Origin: Lineus longissimus
Taxonomy: Eukaryota > Nemertea > Pilidiophora > Heteronemertea > Lineidae
Reading direction: 5' to 3'
Assembly (NCBI RefSeq): GCF_910592395.1
Contig: NC_088314.1
Location: forward strand, 19,676,070-19,740,069
Length of the DNA: 64,000 nt
Shown: positions 32,211 to 41,027 of the stretch, in pieces
Numbering within the stretch: the first letter of the stretch is position 1
Layout: every line of letters begins with the position of its first letter
Program-made: the position numbers and the translations under genes
The notes under the pieces: generated by a model
What the model saw: only the letters and a program-made list of their open reading frames with translations
What the model was told of the DNA's origin: nothing
The model's database searches: none

Positions 32211-35200
32211 GTAAGTATTCACACATTCAACCAGTGTTCCTTGGTATGTATTCACACATTCAACCAGTGTTCCTTGGTATGTATTCACACATTTTACCAG
32301 TGTTCCTTGGTATGTATTCACACATTTTACCAGTGTTCCTTGATATGTATTCACACATTTTACCAGTGTTCCTTGGTATGTATTCACACATTTTACCAGT
32401 GTTCCTTGGTATGTATTCACACATTTTACCAGTGTTTCAAGGTACAGTCCTTCCAGAAAGTAAATGTTCACAGGGTTTTTTTAATAACACAGAGATAAAA
32501 TAAGATATTTGAATGCGGTTTTCAGCAGAGTATGGTATATTTAGTTGGTCATATATCTGTTGTATATGGATGCACCTAATTCCACCCCTTCATTATGTAA
32601 CAAACATTTCAAAAAAGGGCCAAAAATCACCTTTTTTTTTTCATGTGCCTTTTCAAAAATTCAAATGGGCTCATGAACTGTGCTTTATGACCATGGCACT
32701 TGCAATTCCATAGTGTGTTCGATAGTCATGACAAATGTACATTTTTTTGCACATTTGTTGCATCATAGTTCACCCATACATTGTGAAAAAGAACGAAAAT
32801 AAGATGAAATAAAAAAGTTACTTTTTGGACATTTTTCAAATTGCCTGTTACATAATGAAGAGATAGGATTAGCTGCGTCCAACTACAACATATGCATGAC
32901 CAACTAGTACCATTCTCTGCTGAAAACCGCATTCAATTATCTGATTCTATCTCTGTGATATTAAAAACAACCTGTGGCCATTTACTTTCTGGAAGGACTG
33001 TACATGTTTGTATTTGTAGTATTTACCCCCGTCCTGGACGCCAGCCCACATCAACAAACGACTACAATGTAATTCTCTTCTACATTTCATTTACCTTCCA
33101 CCTGGGTACGAGCTACATGTATGGGCATTGTTGATTCTAATGGTCGAATCCAAGTATTATAACAAAACGCAAAACCATGTAAACGTATAATATATATATA
33201 TATAGTTTATTTATCGTACTCTTGTACATTTTACAGTATTGTGCATTGTGCGCTTACAAGAAAAGGTGCATTGAACAAGACAAGAACGTAAAAACAAAAT
33301 ACATGTATCAAAGTCTATTTATGAAAGAAAAATTCTCATGGATCCTCTGCCGCGGGGGGGGGCAAAGGTCAACTTATCATTCGCATGCTAGATGCGTAAT
33401 AGTATCTGACAGCTCATCTCTATCAAAGAGGTGATAGTCACCCCTGTCTCTCATCAGTATAAGATCCCTGATCACACTGCCTATGTCATTCGTTTCGATA
33501 TCACCAACTTTGTTACCCCTTCTAATAAGGTTGTCCCTATCGGTCCCTATCTTCTCACATAGTACATTGATGTTTCCCCCGACGGAGGAACTACTTCCGT
33601 AAATGACTAATTTCGCAGACAGTTCAACCAGTTCATTATTACTTCTCAGAGCAGTCTTAAAAAATTTTAAAAACCTGCTGTGCATCTGAAATTCCGGATT
33701 GATATCCCGGCATATAGTAGGCAACAAATTTGAGTGTGTCCGATACGGTAATTTGAATAGTTTCCTTATACATTTCCTCCAGGTCGTAAGCAGTCTATCC
33801 ATGTGCCTAGAAGAAAAATCCCACAGTACGCTGCCGTATAAACACATGACATATGTTTTGAACAGGCGATATTTTACATCAATGTCGCAATGACCAAATG
33901 CAGAGACAAGTGCATTAGTTCGGGCAATCATGTTTCCAATAGCTTGATCAATAAGTGTCTGCTCGGCGTGGGGGCCTATGATATGGCCCAGGTGATTTGC
34001 TATATCTTCTACCTCAAGTCTGTTGTTTTGCCACCTTAAAAAAGTATCGGCTGCTTCTTTTCCAAACAATAGGAAGTGTGTTTTAATGACATTGAACAAT
34101 AATCTATACTCCTCGGAATATCTATCACAAATCTTAAGCATTTCCTGCATGCCATGTCTAGTGGGGCACAATAGAACTACATCATCGGCGTACGCCAATG
34201 CCCCTACAAATTGTTGGCCAATATAACATCCGTAACTCGACTGTTTCAAGTCCAGTAGCATTTCATCCGAGTAAATGCAGAATAAAATAGGGGACATTAC
34301 TCCACCCTGCTTTATACCATTTTTTACATTAATTACCCTACTTAGAGTGTCCTTCCATTTTACTTGGACATATTGACACGTGTACAGCGTTGCCAGAAAT
34401 TTCACAATCAGTGGACAACATTTCTTTTTTACTAACAAGTTGAACAGCCTGGTGTATTCAATCCTGTCGAATGCACGACTGGCATCTAATAACGTCACGT
34501 AAACATTACTTCCATGCGAGAGATAATAATCAATAACTTCTTTGAGCACAAATGTACACTGGGTGGTAGAACTCTTTTTCTTAAACCCAAATTGCAGATC
34601 AGATGTGCAAAAAACCTGAGGGCATTTTTCCATAATGATGTGGTCTAACACCTTACATAAGACACTACTTAATGCGATTCCTCTATAGTTATCAGAATCG
34701 TTAATAGACTTTCTCTTGTTCTTGGGGATAGGAATTATAATCGACCTTTTGAACGCCTCTGGTATGTAAGAATGGGACAACATGAGCGTGAAAAGCTCCG
34801 CTAGCTTCTTGTCGAGTACCTCTGTACCATGTATCAAATGGTCACTAAATAGAGTCTTCCCACCATCATGTTTTCCTTTGTTCAGTTTGAAAATAGCAGA
34901 TCGAACTTCAACTGCTGAGATAGTGTGGCTAATGCACCCACATCTGTTAGTTTCACATCTAAAGTCTATGTCGTTGTCCAAGTCTTTAATTATATCACTC
35001 ATCTGATCCTCGTCGTAACCAACCGATGAATATAAAGCCTCATATTTAACAGCAAACCTATCCGCGATGGATCTGTCATCCATAGCATCATCAATTCTCA
35101 CCGCGTAGGTCTGTTTCTTCTTTTTTCCCCTATTGATCAACTTCCAGAAGTCGCTGTCATTCTTTTCCAGCTATGCCATTGCTATTCTATTACTCTCAGC

Positions 35201-38200
35201 TACCTTATTCTCCTTTTTGGAGAGTTTGACGGCATGGTGGTATCTCGCCCTAGTCGTTTTACGGATCTCGAATACGACCCCTTGCCATTGCGACCCCCCG
35301 GCCTTCCAGATGTTGTGCCAAAGCAGCGCCCTTTCTCTGAGCTCTCTAATGTTTTCGTTCCACCCTGGTATATACGCATATCGGCAAATTAATGTGACTG
35401 CACGGATGTAAAGTGTCAATTGAAATAATACTTGAAAGGGACATGCATTATGACATGCATTATTAAAGGGATAGTACTCTACTTGGCTCTGAGCCACATG
35501 ATTGTACCCGATAGTAGCTTTTCCCAGTAGCGTTTTGTTGACGAACTCATTCGTAACGTCTGACTGTCTTTTACTGACTTTACATGTGATAATTACTCGT
35601 TTTGCGCGGTTTTAGGCCTAGGGCCCCTATACAACAAACTGAGAACTCTTTGTTAGAATCACTCCGAGCTCAAAATGTCCAAGGATGCCAAGATCGAGAG
35701 CTCTTTAGTGCGCCCATCTCTCTCCGGTAGAGGTCGATACGCCAGTTACGACAGAGGAGTAATTATAGGCCTAATTGACAGAGGCCAATCTGCGGGCAAG
35801 AGCCAAATCGGGGTTGGCATATAAAGGAGCTTTGCTTCACTGCTAATATAATGATTACATCATACAGCTGTCGACTGGGAACCCGTTCCTCGCCCGCCGA
35901 GGCTGACGAAATGAGCTGACATTTACCTCTTGCAGTGGGACGGGCCAGGCCGTTCTAACCCATTCCATCAAGAAGGCATAATGCTATTTCAAAATGATTT
36001 TGCATAGGCCTAATTGTTTAATATGTTTAATAGCTGTTAAACTCCATACTGTTGAACATAATAACCTAGGCCTTGTTTCACCACTCCCATTAGTTACCGG
36101 AATTACAAAACCAGGAGACAATTACCCTGTAGTTGGCTTCACTTCTTGACCTGGCCCGTTTAGTTGTCAAAACAACTGACCATCAATAATAATCAAAAAT
36201 ACATATAGAGTAAAGGCCCGATTTCGCTAGAGTGTTCCCGCTGCGGTCGCTACTTTGGGAAGACTATACACTCGGCTCCATCGGTCTAATCACCTACGAC
36301 TGCGGCTGCGGGTAGGTGGGAAGAAGTATCATCAACGCTCTGGTTGAATCTGGCCTCCATACCTTGAATGCATCCTCCCCTCGTATTCACGGTATTATCG
36401 TCTCACGCCTATAGTACCTTGAACTTGGGCATGAAATATGTAGGTGTTTCAAGTGAAAATGGCTTCCAGCTAGCTGACTTCTAGGCCTTGTGACACAAGA
36501 ACAAAGAGGATGTGACGGGAACTTGGCGGGAACGTGACGAGAACTTGGCGGGAACGTGACGAGAACTTGGCGGGAACGTGACGGGAACTTGGCGGGAACG
36601 TGACGGGAGGAGGTAGCGCACTCACATGGGCAATAAAGGTCCTCAATAATTCAGTTATTTTTACTAAAGTGTTGTTTTTGAATTTTTCAGATAAACTGGG
36701 CTGTTTTCCAGAAATTGTCAAAAACGATGTGAGAGGCAATATACGGGTAGGTCAAGTCTATTTATAGGCCTTTTTTTAATCAAATATCACCGTCCGTTTT
36801 TGCCACTGTGCAAAAACTATAGAAGAGCCTATCAGTTTTGTTTAACGAGCTAGGCCGAGTACTGTAGGCCTCAACCTTATATTAGACTCCAGAGGCAGGC
36901 CGTCGTCATATTATTCAGACTGCTTTCAAAGGAGAGACGAGCCCCATCGAAAGCGACCGGAGTGTACATCATATAACAGAGAGTTTTCGCAAATACCCGG
37001 AAACGCCAACGCCTTTCCCATGTTCGACATGGTGATCCGGATCTCGAACAATTGGACAGGCGTTCGCTTTGGCGTTTCGGGAGCGGAAACTCCCTATAAA
37101 CGGTTTTCAATTATGTTTAGATGAGAGAATACCCGCTCATTGTGTTAAAAGCGGATTAATAATTCATTGTCATTGGGTGGGGTGATCAACTAATCCATTA
37201 TAATTTGTAGAATATCGGTATTGGATTCATGAAATATTGCCTGCAGTGTTTGGCCCAGAGAGTGGATACAAGTACACGCTCCAAAGCCTCCGAACATGAC
37301 CGTTAGAGGTCGCGTCAAGAAACGCGCTTTCGTCGTGGACCGCACACGTGCACGTGTGACAACCCGTATTTGATTCGATATATGATTTTGATATCAACAA
37401 CATTAAAAGCACAGTTTCTTCCACATGTATTTAGACGTTATATTTTGATAACGCGTTGATCAGGCTGCGCCTAATATGACGACTGACGCAGGCTGATTGG
37501 CGATAATCTCATCGGGCTACGATCGGTCAATCGAGGATCTTTGCATGGATGACACTGTTCTTAATATAGAGACGGTGTCCTTTTGAGAGAGGTGACCGCT
37601 GCGAAAGGTTCAAGTGCATAAAGGTGGTTATTAAAATGTGGTTGTCATTTCAGAAAATGCGAGACGCCTTGGCCAAAGATGGGATTAAATATATAAAGGC
37701 GCGGTTAGAAAAAGACAAGTTACAAGGTATACAAGCGAAAGGTGACTCTTCGTCCGTGGCTGTGTTGTGGTTGAGGCGGTAAGTGTAGACAGCGCCCTCT
37801 TCACTTCTCCTCTCATTCGTAATAATCTCTATCAATAAAGTCATGGAGGCCAAGGCAAGCAGATATAGCTCTATGGAGCAAATGTAGCTGTTCCTCTCAT
37901 TAGGAGATTGCAGTTGGCGACAGCAGATAGATCGATATCAACAAAAGTCATGACAGAACAGACCATGACGTCCGGAAACGTCTTTACGGTGTCTGATTGG
38001 AGACGGTGGTCTTGGATGTACCAACGACTTTTAGAAAAAGCGCATCGCCCGCTTCCCTATGTTGTTGAACTGATCAGTTAAATAACTGTAACATTCCCCT
38101 TTCAGGGCGCTCCTCTTCATGTGGTATTTACAAAAGTTACTCATCGAGGACCACCTGACGAACAAGGAGCCCGACTCCTTATACGAGGCCTCGCAGAAAG

Positions 38201-39527
38201 CCTACAGCTTATCCTTAGACAAATATCACAACTTCGCCACTAGAGCGATATTTAAAGTGAGTTACGAAATAAGCCTGCAAGCCTCCTGACAAGTCAGGAA
38301 GTATCCCCGATCGATGGATGGTAGCCAGATCAAGCAGGGGTGGGCGACAGCTCGATCGGGTTATGATCGACCGATCGAGGATCTTCCCTGACGGCTGACA
38401 CTGCATTAACTCAATTCTGTCTGTAATTCACTAAACATGTACATGTATACGGTGTATCTCTCCCTGGGGAAGGGGAGGGGCTTATAAAAAGCTCATTGGT
38501 CTCCACAGCCATGCGCCACTACGTCCTAACTCTGTTGTAGGTAGAACTACAGCAACTAATACGTTTTTGAATGAGAGAAGGCCACTTTAAAATAACGATC
38601 GACACCAAAATACAATATGCATGTCCACAAAGGTACTGCACATGCTCACTTTCATAATATGTCATTTCGTCTCCCGTTTAAGCACACTTCACCAAGAATG
38701 ACGCGGGTTTGTTTAAAATTTTAACAAGAGGCCCAGGGTCTGACACTCGGCTGATACACTGCAGAGGGTATGGCCGTTAGACTGTACACAACTCTGAAGT
38801 GTTGAACTAAAAGAAAATATTTTAGTACGACCTGTATAATAGAGCCTATATGGATTTTCAACCCTCAATCATCCTTATTGTAGATAAATTCCTATGTTTT
38901 CAGACAGTTTTACGGTTTGTGCCAACGCGGACCACAGCGTTGGCGAGTTTAGCTGATGGTGCTCCGGTCGCTCAGGTAAGATATCAGCATAAAGTAATAA
39001 GATGGAGAGGTAACTCTCATGGGCTGTGTGTGACAGTCAACAAAATGTTCAATTGCCTGGGAAGTTTTTAAAAGATTATGTTCCAGGTTGTTTTAAATGA
39101 TTGCTAATGACCAGCACCATTGATGATGGAAATTAGGTTACATTCCATTTCGTAGTTCATAAGTATTTGATCCAAATAAGTAAGTATGGATGGAATCTTC
39201 AAAACAAATGATACGAACAGTGACAGATGTTTTAGCCTCAAGTTTAATTCCGGCCTTTGATCTGACACCAAATTCAATGTGGGAGGTTCTCGTTGAGTTG
39301 GAGGTGGTATTATAGACCGTAGAATCTCTCCGCCAGTGAATCACTCATAATTAGATTTTAATATATATCTGCTCATAAGCCAGCTTCTTTTCTATCCTCG
39401 TTGCCAGGTTATACAAGATATGCAAGAAATGATGGAAAAGTTATGGCCGTTGCTGGTTGTCATCCGAGGATATTTCATCGAAGTGGACGAGGTTAGATAC
39501 AAGAAGGAGTTCAGAGGAGAGGACTGA
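32084..39527 (+). CDS. GLTP: Glycolipid transfer protein, complete, six exons
   Basis: Exons 32084-32210, 36691-36746, 37654-37778, 38106-38256, 38904-38975, 39408-39527 (TGA). They join in phase to 216 residues; human GLTP is 209. GLTP moves glycosphingolipids between membranes; it is a soluble all-helical cytosolic fold. Conserved lipid-headgroup residues are all present with family spacing: Asp55, Asn59 and Lys62 (NDVRGNIRK), Trp100 (VLWLRR) and His144 (DKYHNF), corresponding to Asp48, Asn52, Lys55, Trp96 and His140. The start at 32084 gives a normal-length N-terminus (EEKEIDVEEFAAASEILPVF aligns with the family's first helix). The KYH-N/G-x context favours GLTP over ceramide-1-phosphate transfer proteins. 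Intron 1 (4.5 kb) starts inside a minisatellite of duplicated donors. Confidence 0.93.
32193..32441 (+). repeat. 33-bp minisatellite duplicating the GLTP exon 1 splice donor
   Basis: Eight units of TTTACCAGTGTTCCTTG|GTATGTATTCACACA. Donor GT sites fall at 32211 (GTAAGT), 32244, 32277, 32310, 32376 and 32409 (GTATGT), and 32442 (GTACAG); at 32343 the site is broken (ATATGT). The frame stays open throughout (PVFLG then K/MYSHI repeated). Confidence 0.92.
32442..33003. repeat. Large palindrome, about 560 bp
   Basis: GTACAGTCCTTCCAGAAAGT at 32442 is mirrored by ACTTTCTGGAAGGACTGTAC ending at 33003. Arms of about 210 bp also share TGAATGCGGTTTTCAGCAGA, GTTGGTCAT, CTTCATTATGTAACA. A non-autonomous element or an inverted duplication; no coding capacity. 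Confidence 0.85.
33377..35440 (-). pseudogene. 5'-truncated non-LTR retrotransposon (CR1/Jockey-like), reverse transcriptase
   Basis: Minus-strand frame of 587 codons with reverse transcriptase blocks in order: NYRGIALSSVLCKVLDHII, LDASRAFDRI (first catalytic Asp), GIKQGGVMSPILFCIYSDEM, LAYADDVVLL (catalytic YADD), NVIKTHFLLFG, LGHIIG. Upstream, in the same frame but before an in-frame TAG (35171-35173), is the usual linker IPGWNENIRELRERALLW. The endonuclease domain is missing, so the copy is 5' truncated at about 35400-35440. It lies antisense inside GLTP intron 1. Apart from that one stop the reverse transcriptase frame is intact, suggesting a fairly young copy. The clade is a guess from motif style. 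Confidence 0.88.
35441..36510. other. GLTP intron 1, right part
   Basis: Apart from the possible helix-turn-helix fragment at 35675-35824, I recognise nothing here. Confidence 0.5.
35675..35824 (+). pseudogene. Possible transposase helix-turn-helix fragment
   Basis: A 49-codon frame starting MSKDAKIESSLV contains YDRGVIIGLIDRGQSAGKSQ, which resembles the first helix-turn-helix of Tc1/mariner-type transposases (E-R-G-x-I-x-G-L-x-x-x-G-x-S). It then stops. Nothing further of a transposase follows. It could equally be chance or a small unrelated exon. Confidence 0.3.
36511..36609. repeat. 22-bp tandem repeat, about 4.5 units
   Basis: GTGACGRGAACTTGGCGGGAAC repeated; it ends about 80 bp upstream of the GLTP exon 2 acceptor. 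Confidence 0.9.
36691..36746 (+). CDS. GLTP: GLTP exon 2 (Asp and Asn ligand residues)
   Basis: Acceptor ATTTTTCAG, donor GTAGGT. 56 nt: two bases complete Asp, then KLGCFPEIVKNDVRGNIR. It carries the Asp and Asn of the D-x3-N-x2-K headgroup motif. Confidence 0.92.
37654..37778 (+). CDS. GLTP: GLTP exon 3 (Lys and Trp ligand residues)
   Basis: Acceptor CATTTCAG, donor GTAAGT. It opens with Lys62 of the D-x3-N-x2-K motif and ends with VLWLRR, containing Trp100, which stacks on the sugar in GLTP structures. It ends two bases into an Arg codon. Confidence 0.92.
38106..38256 (+). CDS. GLTP: GLTP exon 4 (His ligand residue)
   Basis: Acceptor CCTTTCAG, donor GTGAGT. It encodes ALLFMWYLQKLL and SLSLDKYHNFATRAIFK; the His of KYH is His144. 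Family alignment is closest here. Confidence 0.93.
38904..38975 (+). CDS. GLTP: GLTP exon 5
   Basis: Acceptor GTTTTCAG, donor GTAAGA, 24 codons (TVLRFVPTRTTALASLADG...). Corresponds to the AAPYKSDFLKAL region of family members. Phase 0. Confidence 0.88.
39408..39527 (+). CDS. GLTP: GLTP exon 6, C-terminal
   Basis: Acceptor GTTGCCAG. It encodes VIQDMQEMMEKLWPLL then a Tyr-containing C-terminal helix (YFIEVDEVRYKKEF) and TGA at 39525-39527. Confidence 0.88.
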   Translation, partial: VIQDMQEMMEKLWPLLVVIRGYFIEVDEVRYKKEFRGED

Positions 39528-40239
39528 CCGTCTCGTTGTCATCGTGGTCATCTGGGGCAGCTCAGTTTATTATAAGGAGATTCTTGGGATATTCAAGGCA
39601 ACAGTGGAGTTGCCACTATTCCACATGATGTAGCCGTCTGATATTTGCATGTAAACATTGGTTTTGGGAAATCAGGTGATCGCTAATTGACCAATATACT
39701 GGTGGCAAAAACGCCCTGGCTGTTGCTCTAGGCCTGGCCCGTCCCACCAGCAGATCGGAGCCTATTTCAATGGGCTACTAATGCTAAAGCAGTGGGCTGG
39801 TCACCCTTTAGAGTCCCGCACAAACAGTATTGTTATTCAAAGGGCGAGGTGCAATTAAATTGGCACCTGGTGTTTTTTTTTATATATTCCCCATCCATTT
39901 GTGTTCGTTCTTTTGTAGTGATACAGAGCAACATAGTGTACCATTGTCATACTGCGATCGATGAATTTATTAAGTATTGGCGTGTGTATATTGTATTCCA
40001 ATGTTTAAAAGAGAAAGTTCGATATGAAAGAACACTGCAGCTGCTGCTCTCCAAGGCAATGTAGATAGGCATGGTGATTGTCCTCGATTTTCAGTGGAGC
40101 ATACTAACATACAATGTAACCTGTCAGTCAAGAATCCTCAATGAACGGGTGATAGGCCGGTCGAGATTTCATTCAAATAGTCGTGAGAGTCTCTTCTCCG
40201 TCATATCCGGTGAAACTTGATCAGTAAGTAACCTGCAGT

Positions 40240-40362
40240 CTGGTAAGGACTCTCGTTTAACGAGTTGTCGCCAATTCGGGGAGGGCCTTGTCGCCCGAAG
40301 TGGCGACAAATCTTCGAATTGGCAGCAACTCGTAAAACGAGGATCCTTGTGTGACTGGTAAC
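40240..40362. repeat. Palindromic element (CGTTTAACGAGTTG)
   Basis: GGACTCTCGTTTAACGAGTT..CGCCAATTCG is mirrored by CGAATTGGCAGCAACTCGTA..ACGAGGATCC. Arms about 45 bp. MITE-like. Confidence 0.7.
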
Positions 40363-40492
40363 ACCTCGATCGAGTAATTGACTAATAATATCTTTGCCCA
40401 AAAACGCCCGTCCTCGGTTGCCCGGAGTCATTATTTGTAAAATATCTTCATGCCAGACAATAACAAATATAATATGTATTAATGATAAGACG

Positions 40493-40498
40493 TTTATT
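40493..40498 (-). terminator. Candidate polyadenylation signal for the calmodulin-like gene
   Basis: TTTATT on the plus strand (AATAAA on the minus), 322 bp past the stop codon at 40820. Confidence 0.5.
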
Positions 40499-40819
40499 TT
40501 ATTTGACTAATGATTGGCATATAATATCATAAAGCGGGGAATCCATGGACTCCAGCGAGGAATCCAGCTAGCGGGGAATTCATGGAGTGTCTCGATTTGT
40601 GCCTGCGGCGTTGCTGCGCTCGGGTTGCAGTTTTCCCATTTTCTAGTTACCGCCGGCGGGTCAAGACGGGAAGTATATTCCGTTAAAAGCACCCCTGCTG
40701 CACACATCCACCAGTTGCGTCTAGAATTAGGACCCGTTGGCCACAACCAATCGCAGCAACAGGTTGCCAATACCACAGCCTTGAGTGGATTCCCGACTAA
40801 AGATCGTAAACTGTAATTC

Positions 40820-41027
40820 CTACATGACGGCCAAGAATTCTTCATATGTGACTTTCCCGTCAAAGTTTCTGTCGGCTGCTTTAATGAGTTCCTCGGCCTT
40901 CTCCGCGGGGATGTCTGCGCCCGTTTTTGAGATGGCGTCTCGGAGCTCATCAACGGTGATGTAGCCACTGTCGTCTGTATCGAGGAGGCGAAACCGCGCC
41001 CTCAGCGCTGCCCTCGTTGCGGCGTCC
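40820..41027 (-). CDS. Calmodulin-like exon 3 (EF-hands 3 and 4)
   Basis: Acceptor CTTTTCAG. One base completes Glu, then 68 codons with both C-lobe EF-hands and stop TAG (40822-40820). Confidence 0.92.

Larger units (their letters stand above)
39528..40819. other. Intergenic region between convergent genes
   Basis: Shared 3' region of GLTP (plus) and the calmodulin-like gene (minus). It contains a short palindrome (40240-40362) and a minus-strand poly(A) signal (40493-40498). No other gene seen. Confidence 0.6.

Noticed and set aside
32115-32498. Other-frame and minus-strand open frames over the GLTP donor array
   Set aside because: 33 is a multiple of three, so all frames without a stop in one unit remain open; only the plus frame joined to GLTP exon 1 is supported.
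40507-40968. Minus-strand frame of 153 codons
   Set aside because: Overlaps the EF-hand exon in another frame; the EF-hand reading has clear loops and splice phase.
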